From RUG13409 sp045616985 (GTDB lineage: Bacteria; Bacillota; Clostridia; Peptostreptococcales; Anaerovoracaceae): a DNA stretch of 12,901 bases. Made by a program: the position numbers and the translations under genes. Each line of letters begins with the position of its first letter. Position 1 is the stretch's first letter. The notes below the pieces were generated by a model, which saw only the letters and a program-made list of their open reading frames with translations, searched no databases and was not told the DNA's origin. Positions 5,565 to 12,271 of this stretch are shown piece after piece. The stretch spans positions 1 through 12,901 of the forward strand of contig JAZLHU010000006.1 of NCBI GenBank assembly GCA_045616985.1, read 5' to 3'.

Positions 5565-6523
5565 TGCAGAGGGAAGTACCTTGTTATCTGTTCACGGGAT
5601 TTATTGATTCGGGAAAAACCACATTTCTTCAGGAGACCCTGAAAGACAACAGATTTAATGAAGGAACGGAATCAACGCTTGTTCTTATGTGCGAGGAAGG
5701 AGACGTTGAGCTTGATCTTCAGTCCTGTCCGAATGAGGGCAGGAACATTCATGTTGAGCTGATTGATTCCGAAAAAAAACTTAATATCGATAAGCTCTCA
5801 AGACTTGCCGATAAGCACGATGCCGAAAAGGTAATGATAGAGTACAACGGTATGTGGATGCTGGAACAGCTCACAAATGCAATGCCGGACAACTGGCTTA
5901 TATATCAGGAATACAGCTTTGCGGTGTCGGAAGACTTTATGATGTACAACCAGTCCATGCGGCAGCTTGTGTTTGATAAGATCCGGACCGCCGATGTCAT
6001 TGTGTTTAACCGTTTTGATGACAAAGCAATGGATTTTATGGATTTTCATAAAATAGTAAGAGCCGTTTCAAGAAGAGCGGACATCTTTTACGAAAACGAA
6101 AGCAGAGAAGCGCGTTTTGATGATACAGAGGATCCCCTTCCGTTTGACAAGGATTCCGATTATTTCGAGGTCGAGGATAAGGACTACGCTTTCTGGTACA
6201 GGGATCTTTCCGAATCCATGTATGATTATCAGGGCAAGCGCATAAGGGTTAAAGGCGCTTTGGGCGTAAGCACCGATCTTACGGGAAGTAATTTTGTTTT
6301 CGGCAGAGAGCTTATGACCTGCTGCGAAGCAGATATACGAATGGCTGCCGTGGTTTGCGAATGGAACGGCGAGCCTGTCAAAAAGGGTGACTGGGCATAT
6401 GTTACCGGCAGGATAGAAATAAAAAAACAAAAAGCCTACGGAAACAGAAAAGGCCCGACGATCATTGCGGAGAAGATTGAAAAATGTGATGCACCGGAGT
6501 ATACGGTTGCAGCATTCTATTGA
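5564..6523 (+). CDS. G3E-like GTPase fused to a YcgQ/DUF1980-type C-terminal domain
   Basis: The 319-residue protein has two parts. Residues 1-220 are a divergent COG0523-like P-loop domain: Walker A GFIDSGKTT (12-20), a beta strand ending VMIEYNGMW (90-98), and VFNRFDD (147-153) in the NKxD position. The family CxCC motif is missing; only Cys43 lies nearby. Residues about 223-319 resemble the OB-like C-terminal domain of YcgQ/TIGR03943 proteins: GKRIRVKG, then FVFGRELMTCCEAD with the paired C253-C254, then KGDWAYVTGRIE and a P-T-I-I-A-E-K-I end. YcgQ and its permease partner YcgR are linked to zinc homeostasis in bacilli, which ties this protein to metal handling. I chose ATG 5564, which overlaps the preceding TGA and follows TTGGAG (5551-5556); longer in-frame starts lie inside the upstream gene. 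Role unproven, probably metal trafficking. Confidence 0.82.
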   Translation: MQREVPCYLFTGFIDSGKTTFLQETLKDNRFNEGTESTLVLMCEEGDVELDLQSCPNEGRNIHVELIDSEKKLNIDKLSRLADKHDAEKVMIEYNGMWMLEQLTNAMPDNWLIYQEYSFAVSEDFMMYNQSMRQLVFDKIRTADVIVFNRFDDKAMDFMDFHKIVRAVSRRADIFYENESREARFDDTEDPLPFDKDSDYFEVEDKDYAFWYRDLSESMYDYQGKRIRVKGALGVSTDLTGSNFVFGRELMTCCEADIRMAAVVCEWNGEPVKKGDWAYVTGRIEIKKQKAYGNRKGPTIIAEKIEKCDAPEYTVAAFY

Positions 6524-6542
6524 TAAATCAAAGGAGAAAAAA

Positions 6543-7151
6543 ATGGATAAGATTATTACAATCGCAAGAGAATACGGAAGCGGCGGAAGAGAAATCGGAA
6601 TCAAGCTTGCAAAAAAACTCGGTTATAAGTTCTATGACAAGGAATTGATTTCTCTTGCTGCAGACAACGACGGACTTGCAAGTGAGTTTGTTGCAAGCCA
6701 CGAAGAACAGGCGCCATCCCTTATTAACGGCGGATTCGGCGATGTATCTTTTGCGTCCTTTATTTACGTACCAAGCTATTCCGATCAGATTTTCTTCAGA
6801 CAGTGCGATGTGTTAAGACAGATCGCAGAAAAGGGCCCGTGTGTTATTGTAGGCAGATGTTCTGATTATGTTTTAAGAGAATACGATACGATCAACTGCT
6901 TCATCTATTCGGACATTGAAGCAAAGATCAAGAGAAAACGCGGGATCGCCCGTGAAAAGAAAAACTACACGGATCGTGAAATGGAAAAGTCTATCCTGAC
7001 CATAAACAAGGGCCGCAGAAAGTATTATGAACACTATACCGGAAGCCGCTGGGGAGATCCCGAAAACTTTGACCTTTGCATCAATACAACAAACGGTCAG
7101 ACAGATGCTGCAGTTGAGGCGATCGCTTCTTACCTTGCAAATCTGAAATAG
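6543..7151 (+). CDS. Cytidylate kinase-like family protein
   Basis: This 202-residue protein is of the cytidylate-kinase-like P-loop family (AAA_26 type), widespread in Clostridia. The N-terminus MDKIITIAREYGSGGREIG holds the nucleotide-binding loop (EYGSGGREI, 10-18). KLGYKFYDKELI (25-36) is the typical following helix-strand, VIVGRCSDYVL (101-111) is the central strand and helix, and the Arg/Lys-rich RKRGIAREKKNYTDREME (131-148) corresponds to the lid. It is shorter than true Cmk (about 220) and lacks its CMP-binding insertion as far as I can see, so the substrate is unknown. AAGGAG (6531-6536) precedes ATG 6543, 19 bases after the previous gene. Its TAG stop overlaps the next start by one base, so translation of the ribosomal GTPase is probably coupled to it. 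Confidence 0.85.
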   Translation: MDKIITIAREYGSGGREIGIKLAKKLGYKFYDKELISLAADNDGLASEFVASHEEQAPSLINGGFGDVSFASFIYVPSYSDQIFFRQCDVLRQIAEKGPCVIVGRCSDYVLREYDTINCFIYSDIEAKIKRKRGIAREKKNYTDREMEKSILTINKGRRKYYEHYTGSRWGDPENFDLCINTTNGQTDAAVEAIASYLANLK

Positions 7152-9718
7152 TGAATTTTATTACTGCAGGCATCCTTGCGCATGTTGACGCCGGCAAGAC
7201 GACAATGGCCGAGGCCATGCTTTACAAATGCGGAAATATACGCCGGATGGGTAGAGTTGATCACAAGGATACCCATCTGGATACTCATTGCCTGGAAAAG
7301 GAAAGAGGTATTACCATCTTTTCTAAACAGGCTTTTTTTGACCTGGAAAACCTGCGAGTTTTCCTTTTGGATACGCCGGGCCATATGGATTTTTCCGCCG
7401 AGATGGAAAGAACGCTTTCCGTTCTGGATTATGCAATACTTGTTATATCAGGTCCTGAGGGAGTGCAGGCTCATACGGAAACGCTGTGGAGGCTTCTTCG
7501 AAAGCACTGCATACCGACCTTTGTCTGGATTAATAAGATGGACAGGTCGGAGCGCACTCAAAAGGAAATAATAAACGATCTTTGTCAGCATTTCGGGAGC
7601 GGCTTTTGCAATTTCAATGCATTTGATTTTGAGGAGCTTGCGGAAAATGACGAAGCTGCACTTGAAGAGTATCTTGAAAACCAAACGCTTTGCAAGGAAA
7701 CGATAAAAAGCCTTATCAAAAAGCGCAGTATATATCCTTGCTATTTCGGCTCTGCACTTAAGCTTGACGGTGTTGATGAATTTTTGAACGGCTTTAATGA
7801 GTATACCATTCCGAAAACGCCTGATGCACAGTTCGGAGCAAGAGTATATAAAATATCAAGAGATGATAAAGGAAACCGTTTAAGCTTTGTAAGGATGTAC
7901 GGCGGAAGCTTAAAAACAAGGGCTGTTTTGGGAGAAGAAAAAATTACTCAGCTTCGGATTTACAACGGAGATAAATTTGAGGCGGTAGATGAAATACGTG
8001 CGGGAGAGGTTGCCGCGGTTTTGGGTCTTGAAAACAGCTTTGCGGGTCAGGGCCTCGGAATAACGGAGGATGGCGCAATTCCTGTAATAGAGCCTGTTTT
8101 ATCTTACAGGATCATTCCTGAAAACGGTATCGAGCCGCAGCTTGTTATTCAGAAGCTCAAGCCTCTTTCAGAGGAGGATCCGATGCTCAGAATAGTATGG
8201 AATCCCGAGCTTAAAGAAATTCAGATCCAGCTTATGGGCGAGGTTCAGATCGAGGTTTTAAAGCAGATAATAGCAGACAGATTTGACCTTAATGTTGAAA
8301 TAAGTACGGGTAAAATTCTGTACAAGGAAAGCATAGAGGCTCCTGTTCTGGGGATGGGACACTTTGAGCCGCTTCGTCATTATGCAGAGGTCCATCTTCT
8401 TCTGGAGCCTCTTCCTGCCGGCTCGGGGCTTATTTTTGAATCCGCCTGCAGCAGCGACGATCTTGCAGCAAATTGGCAGAGGCTTATACTTACAAGCCTT
8501 GCAGGAAAAACTCATAAGGGGGTCCTTACCGGAAGCCCGATAACGGATATGAGAATTACCGTGGTTGCGGGAAGGGCGCATCTGAAGCACACGGAGGGCG
8601 GGGATTTCAGACAGGCAGCCTGCCGGGCTGTTCGTCAGGGACTTATGAAGGCTCAAAACGTTTTGCTTGAACCTTACTACAACTTTGTTCTGGAGATCCC
8701 CTCGGAGCATATCGGAAGGGCAATGTCGGATTTAAAGGCAATGCATTCCAAAATGGATCCTCCGAAGACACTTGAACGCACCACGGTCATAACCGGCAGG
8801 GCGCCTGTATTCTGTATGCAGGGGTATTTAAATGATGTTCTGGCATATACAAAAGGTCTTGGGCATATTTCCTGTAATTTCGGCGGTTTTTATCCCTGCC
8901 ACAACACGGAAGCTGTTATAGAGGCGAAGGCCTACGATCCCGAAAGAGATATTTACAATTCTCCCGATTCGGTCTTTTGCTCGCACGGCGCAGGCGTAAA
9001 TGTAAAGTGGGATGTGGCCGACAGGTTTATGCATCTTGACAGCGGACTTTCGTTTGAAAACGAAGAAGCCCCGCGGCTTGGTAAGACAAAGCTGAGAAGC
9101 GGAAACATAGATTTTGACGACAAAGAGCTCGAAGCCATTATGGAAAGAGAATTCGGGCCTATCAAAAGACCGAAATACACTGCGAAGGCTTATGATTCCG
9201 ATGAGGTAAAGCTTGAAAGCAAAAAGCTCAAAAAAGACTATCTCATTATAGACGGATACAATATGCTATACGCATGGGAAGAGCTTTCAAAGCTTGCAGG
9301 GGAAAATATGCCTGCTGCATCGGCAAAGCTTGTAAACTATCTTGCAAACTACAGAGCCTTTAAGGACTGCGAGGCAATAGTTGTTTTCGACGGATACAGC
9401 TTGAAAGATAATCCCGGAGCAAAAGAAGACGAAAGCGGTCTTAAAATCGTCTATACAAAAGAAGGCGAAAGCGCCGATTTGTATATAGAAAATCTGGCAA
9501 AGGATATAGGCAAAAATTACAACGTGAAAATCGTAAGCTCGGACTCCATGGTCCAGCTTGCGGCGCTTCAGCGGGGCAGCATCAGAGTTTCATCAAAAGA
9601 GCTTATAGCCGATATACTTTCTGTCCGGAGCGAAATAAGAGATATACTTGATAAACAAAGCATAAAAAGCCGGTTGGAAAACCCTGTAATCAAAAAAGGA
9701 GAAGATCATGTTCAGTAA
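7151..9718 (+). CDS. Tet(M)/EF-G-like ribosomal GTPase fused to a Rae1/YacP-type NYN nuclease domain
   Basis: The 855-residue protein joins two ribosome-acting modules. Residues 1 to about 690 are a translation GTPase of the ribosomal-protection/EF-G class with all GTPase motifs intact: AHVDAGKTT (10-18), RGIT (52-55), DTPGH (74-78) and NKMD (128-131). The later EF-G-like domains include LLEPYYNFVLEIPSEHIGRA in the region of domains IV-V. Residues about 698-840 form a complete NYN domain like Bacillus Rae1 (YacP), an endonuclease that cuts mRNA in the ribosomal A site: IIDGYNMLYAWEEL (D701), VVFDGY (D747), ESAD (D776) and SSDSMVQ (D798) keep the acidic metal-binding positions. The domain IV tip reads HTEGGDFR (480-487) without the Ser-Pro-Val of Tet(M), so tetracycline resistance is not supported. 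The start is GTG 7151, overlapping the upstream TAG, with no Shine-Dalgarno. Function is inferred. Confidence 0.88.
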   Translation: MNFITAGILAHVDAGKTTMAEAMLYKCGNIRRMGRVDHKDTHLDTHCLEKERGITIFSKQAFFDLENLRVFLLDTPGHMDFSAEMERTLSVLDYAILVISGPEGVQAHTETLWRLLRKHCIPTFVWINKMDRSERTQKEIINDLCQHFGSGFCNFNAFDFEELAENDEAALEEYLENQTLCKETIKSLIKKRSIYPCYFGSALKLDGVDEFLNGFNEYTIPKTPDAQFGARVYKISRDDKGNRLSFVRMYGGSLKTRAVLGEEKITQLRIYNGDKFEAVDEIRAGEVAAVLGLENSFAGQGLGITEDGAIPVIEPVLSYRIIPENGIEPQLVIQKLKPLSEEDPMLRIVWNPELKEIQIQLMGEVQIEVLKQIIADRFDLNVEISTGKILYKESIEAPVLGMGHFEPLRHYAEVHLLLEPLPAGSGLIFESACSSDDLAANWQRLILTSLAGKTHKGVLTGSPITDMRITVVAGRAHLKHTEGGDFRQAACRAVRQGLMKAQNVLLEPYYNFVLEIPSEHIGRAMSDLKAMHSKMDPPKTLERTTVITGRAPVFCMQGYLNDVLAYTKGLGHISCNFGGFYPCHNTEAVIEAKAYDPERDIYNSPDSVFCSHGAGVNVKWDVADRFMHLDSGLSFENEEAPRLGKTKLRSGNIDFDDKELEAIMEREFGPIKRPKYTAKAYDSDEVKLESKKLKKDYLIIDGYNMLYAWEELSKLAGENMPAASAKLVNYLANYRAFKDCEAIVVFDGYSLKDNPGAKEDESGLKIVYTKEGESADLYIENLAKDIGKNYNVKIVSSDSMVQLAALQRGSIRVSSKELIADILSVRSEIRDILDKQSIKSRLENPVIKKGEDHVQ

Positions 9719-10730
9719 CTATAACGAGGTGCTTGATAAGGCAAGAGAGGTACTTAAAGATGTTTGCAGCGTTTGCCCTGAATGCAACGGTATGGCATGC
9801 AGAGGAAGGGTCCCGGGAGTGGGTTCTAAAGGGAGCGGAAACGCGTTCATCCGTTCATGGGCGGCATTTAAAAGCATAGAGATCAATATGGATGCCTGCC
9901 ATAAGCATTTTGATGCGGATATAAGCCTTGAGCTTTTCGGAAAAAAATTCGATGCCCCGTTCTTCCTTGCTCCGATAGGGGGTATGAAGCTGAACTACGG
10001 CGGAATACTAAGCGAAGAGGAATATTCAAGAGCATCCGTTCAGGGCGCGCTTTCCGAGGGACTTTTATCCTTTACGGGCGATGGTCCTGCAGAAGAATAT
10101 TTCGCATCAACGCTTCCTGTTATCAGGGATGCCGGCGGAATTGCCATTCCGACCATCAAGCCCTGGGCTCAGGAAAAATGCAGGGCACGGATCGATGAAA
10201 TCAAAAAATCCGGGGCTATAGCTTTTGCCATGGACGTAGACTCTGCTTCACTCGTAAACTTAAAGCTTGCAGGAAAGCCCGTATATACAAAATCTTCCGG
10301 GGAAATAAAAGAGCTTGCGGACTATGCGGGTATACCTTTCATAGTAAAAGGCGTTATGACGGCAAAGGCTGCGCTTGAATGCAAAAAAGCCGGAGCTTAT
10401 GCCGTAGTGATATCATCCCACGGCGGAAGGGTTATGGAGGATTGCCCTGCGACAATAAGCGTTGTGCAGGAAATAAGAGAGGCTGTCGGACCGGATTATA
10501 AAATCCTTGTTGACGGCGGCGTAAGAAGCGGCGCAGACATCTTTAAGTGCATGGCAGCGGGCGCCGATGCAGTGCTTATCGGAAGACCGTTTGCCATTGC
10601 TATCCACGGCGGAGGAGAGGAAGGTGTTCAGCTTCTTTCCCGAAAACTGAAAGCAGAGCTTTCCGAAACAATGCTTATGACAGACTGCAAAAGCTTAAAA
10701 GAAATAGATAAAACAAAAATCCGCCGATAA
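9708..10730 (+). CDS. FMN-dependent alpha-hydroxy-acid oxidising protein
   Basis: This 340-residue TIM-barrel flavoprotein belongs to the glycolate/lactate oxidase family, which oxidises alpha-hydroxy acids to keto acids with FMN. Evidence is K214 in FIVKGV, the catalytic-site motif SSHGGR (236-241) with His238 and Arg241, the phosphate-binding DGGVRSG (269-275) and GAD..LIGRPF (285-295). The usual N after the first S of SNHGGR is S here. The N-terminus carries CSVCPECNGMAC (C20, C23, C26, C31), absent from classical oxidases and suggestive of an iron-sulphur or zinc site. It is likely to be a dehydrogenase or another FMN enzyme in an anaerobe; the substrate is unknown. AAAGGAG (9695-9701) precedes ATG 9708, which overlaps the previous gene by 11 bases. 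This is the last gene of the operon. Confidence 0.87.
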   Translation: MFSNYNEVLDKAREVLKDVCSVCPECNGMACRGRVPGVGSKGSGNAFIRSWAAFKSIEINMDACHKHFDADISLELFGKKFDAPFFLAPIGGMKLNYGGILSEEEYSRASVQGALSEGLLSFTGDGPAEEYFASTLPVIRDAGGIAIPTIKPWAQEKCRARIDEIKKSGAIAFAMDVDSASLVNLKLAGKPVYTKSSGEIKELADYAGIPFIVKGVMTAKAALECKKAGAYAVVISSHGGRVMEDCPATISVVQEIREAVGPDYKILVDGGVRSGADIFKCMAAGADAVLIGRPFAIAIHGGGEEGVQLLSRKLKAELSETMLMTDCKSLKEIDKTKIRR

Positions 10731-10741
10731 GGCGGATTTTT
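10715..10741 (+). terminator. Strong bidirectional intrinsic terminator
   Basis: AAAAATCCGCC (10715-10725) and GGCGGATTTTT (10731-10741) form a perfect 11-bp stem with a 5-base loop that contains the TAA stop of the FMN oxidase gene. A5 and T5 flanks make it usable on both strands, so it ends the five-gene operon from the left and the tRNA-Arg transcript from the right. Confidence 0.92.
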
Positions 10742-10743
10742 AA

Positions 10744-10818
10744 TGGCACCCCCACCCAGAATCGAACTGAGAACAAAGGTTTAGGAAACCTCCGTTATAT
10801 CCATTTAACTATGAGGGC
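10744..10818 (-). tRNA. tRNA-Arg (anticodon CCU)
   Basis: Read on the minus strand, this gives a 75-base cloverleaf with encoded CCA. The acceptor stem is GCCCTCA with TGGGGGT (two G-T pairs), the D stem GTTA/TAAC, and the anticodon arm GAGGT-TTCCTAA-ACCTT. The T arm is CTCAG-TTCGATT-CTGGG, with a 4-base variable loop and discriminator G. The anticodon CCU reads AGG arginine codons. The acceptor and anticodon stems include several wobble pairs but fold fully. Confidence 0.93.
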
Positions 10819-10833
10819 ATACGTCACCCTTAT

Positions 10834-10862
10834 ATTATCAATCAAAAAGTGCTTTAAGTCAA
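10834..10862 (-). promoter_or_regulatory. tRNA-Arg promoter
   Basis: On the minus strand, TTGACT (10862-10857) and GATAAT (10839-10834) are separated by 17 bases. The predicted start point lies about 9 bases before the mature 5' end of the tRNA at 10818. Confidence 0.75.
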
Positions 10863-10881
10863 CGCTGATTTGTGGTAAAAT
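10853..10881 (+). promoter_or_regulatory. Promoter of the deaminase gene
   Basis: TGGTAAAAT (10873-10881) is an extended -10. A weak -35, TTTAAG (10853-10858), lies 17 bases upstream of TAAAAT (10876-10881). It overlaps the tRNA -35 on the opposite strand. The start point would be near 10888, leaving about 4 bases before ATG 10892. Confidence 0.5.
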
Positions 10882-10891
10882 ATTAAGGCTT

Positions 10892-11287
10892 ATGGAAGAA
10901 AGGTTTATGAAAGCGGCTTTGAAAGAAGCCCGAAAAGCTTATGATAAGAAAGAGGTGCCTATTGGTGCGGTCATTGTATACGAAGGCAGGATCATTGCCA
11001 GAGGCCATGACACAATGGAAACCTCATTTGACCCGACCTGTCATGCGGAAATGACAGCCATAAGGAAAGCGTGCAGAAAATTGGGGCGCTGGCGTCTTTA
11101 CGGATGCGATATGTATGTAACAACAGATCCGTGCCCGATGTGCAGCGGTGCTTTAAGCCTTGCAAGACTGGATAACATCTACGTCGGAACAAGAGACGGA
11201 ATATTAGCAGAAGAATGCAGCCTGATCATCAGAGACTTTTTCAAAGAGCTGCGTTTGAGAGATAAAAAACAATCGGAGGAAATGTAA
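10892..11287 (+). CDS. Shortened TadA-like nucleoside/tRNA deaminase
   Basis: This 131-residue zinc-dependent deaminase has the N-terminal half of tRNA-adenosine deaminase TadA: FMKAALKEARKAYDKKEVPIGAVIV (5-29), the catalytic HAE (51-53) and zinc ligands PCPMC (C81, C84). The C-terminus ILAEECSLIIRDFFKELR (104-121) also fits TadA. About 25-30 residues that TadA normally has between the last strand and this helix (the PKGGC...LLN....NH block) are missing. The Asn that usually follows GH before the zinc site is Asp40. It may therefore not edit tRNA-Arg(ACG) wobble adenosine and could act on free nucleosides or bases. ATG 10892 matches the family N-terminus. ATG 10907 is an alternative, with GAAGAAAGG before it. 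It overlaps the next gene by one base. Confidence 0.82.
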   Translation: MEERFMKAALKEARKAYDKKEVPIGAVIVYEGRIIARGHDTMETSFDPTCHAEMTAIRKACRKLGRWRLYGCDMYVTTDPCPMCSGALSLARLDNIYVGTRDGILAEECSLIIRDFFKELRLRDKKQSEEM

Positions 11288-12195
11288 TGAAAAGAGTAAT
11301 TGCCGTATTAAGCCTTATCATGGTTTTGGCAATGAGTACAACGTGTGCCTTTGGTCTTTCAATTGAAGATGTAACACCAAAGGACGGAAAGGGCGGTCTT
11401 CAGGTAAACAATCTTGCCGTAAAGGTAAGGTTTTCCGAAGATATGAGAGATACTGCAAACGACAGCGTTAATGCCGGCAAGATCGCAATTTACGATGCAG
11501 AAGGCAAAAAGGCAGATCTTAGCTGTCAGGTTGCGCACCCTGAAAAGTACCCTAATGAACTCTGGTTTGTATTTGAAGGAATTCTTGAGCCGGATCAGGA
11601 GTATACGATCAGGATCGATTCCGGGATCAAGTCAAGCTTCGGCGGATCATCAGACTCACAGTACACCTCCACCTTCAAGACAAGAAATACAAAGACAGAC
11701 AGCATAGTATCCGTTGTTATGATGATCGGTATGTTTGCTGTTATGTTCATTGCAACGGGCAAGGCTGCAAAGAAGGCGGCATCCTCCGCAGATCCGAGAA
11801 TGTCTGAAAAGCAGCGTGAAGAAGCGCTTAATCCGTATAAGATTGCCAGGGAAAAGGGCATCTCCCTTGACGAGGCGAAAGCTTACGTTGCAAAGGAAAA
11901 AGAAAAGTATAAGAGAGAGCAGGAAAGGATTGAAGCCGAATACGCAAAAAAAGAAGCTCAGCGTCAGGCAGAAATCGATGCTCTTGAAAAGCAGATCGAA
12001 ATTGAACTTGCAAGCTACAAGGATCCGTTCCTCTTCCATGTAAAGGAAAGAGCTTCCATCAGGAAGACCGGTCGTGAGGTTCCGAAGGCTGTTATCAAAA
12101 TCAGGCGCAGGCGCGCAGAACAAAAGCTTGCAAAGGAAAAAGCAGCAGAAGAAGCAAGGCTTGCAAATATGAGAGGCAAAAAGGCTAAGAAATAA
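11287..12195 (+). CDS. Membrane-anchored Ig-like (Big_5-type) domain protein with Lys/Glu-rich cytoplasmic tail
   Basis: The 302-residue protein begins with a signal sequence (MKRVIAVLSLIMVLAMSTTCAFG, 1-23, split by the hydrophobic core and a plausible signal peptidase site). Residues about 25-135 fit a bacterial Ig-like fold: IEDVTPKDG, VRFSEDM, the LEPDQEYTIRI strand and a TSTFKTRNT end. One transmembrane helix follows (about 139-157, VSVVMMIGMFAVMFIATG), then GKAAKKAA, as expected for the inner face. The tail (158-302) is highly charged, with a long predicted coiled coil (about 200-245) rich in Lys, Glu and Arg. The function is unknown; the layout would let an outside or cell-wall domain connect to a cytoplasmic partner. 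GGAGGA (11275-11280) is the ribosome binding site. The ATG shares a base with the deaminase stop. Confidence 0.8.
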   Translation: MKRVIAVLSLIMVLAMSTTCAFGLSIEDVTPKDGKGGLQVNNLAVKVRFSEDMRDTANDSVNAGKIAIYDAEGKKADLSCQVAHPEKYPNELWFVFEGILEPDQEYTIRIDSGIKSSFGGSSDSQYTSTFKTRNTKTDSIVSVVMMIGMFAVMFIATGKAAKKAASSADPRMSEKQREEALNPYKIAREKGISLDEAKAYVAKEKEKYKREQERIEAEYAKKEAQRQAEIDALEKQIEIELASYKDPFLFHVKERASIRKTGREVPKAVIKIRRRRAEQKLAKEKAAEEARLANMRGKKAKK

Positions 12196-12196
12196 A

Positions 12197-12266
12197 AAGC
12201 CAAAACACTCACTGCTGCAAAGCAGCGTTGCACCGGCACTGCGGGTAGCAGTGAGTGCTTTGGCTT
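12197..12266. terminator. Large bidirectional hairpin between convergent genes
   Basis: AAGCCAAA-A-CACTCACTGCT (12197-12216) pairs with AGCAGTGAGTG-C-TTTGGCTT (12247-12266), 19 pairs with one mismatch. The 30-base loop can fold further, and an alternative small hairpin GCTGC-AAA-GCAGC lies at 12214-12226. On the minus strand the stem is followed by TTTTTATTTCTT, a good tail for the Lrp gene. On the plus strand the tail ATTTCTT is weaker. Confidence 0.8.
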
Positions 12267-12271
12267 ATTTC

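Noticed and set aside
8258..8710. 150-codon minus-strand ORF inside the ribosomal GTPase gene
   Set aside because: It is antisense to conserved EF-G-like domains, has no ribosome binding site or recognisable motif, and is best explained by codon bias.
7151..9718. Tetracycline resistance gene
   Set aside because: The fold class is right, but the domain IV tip lacks the Tet(M) loop and the protein carries an extra nuclease domain. It is better described as a Tet(M)-like translation GTPase.
10811..10891. N-terminal extension of the deaminase from an upstream ATG at 10811
   Set aside because: The extension would overlap the tRNA-Arg gene and both promoters, and TadA proteins begin near the MEERFMKAAL segment.
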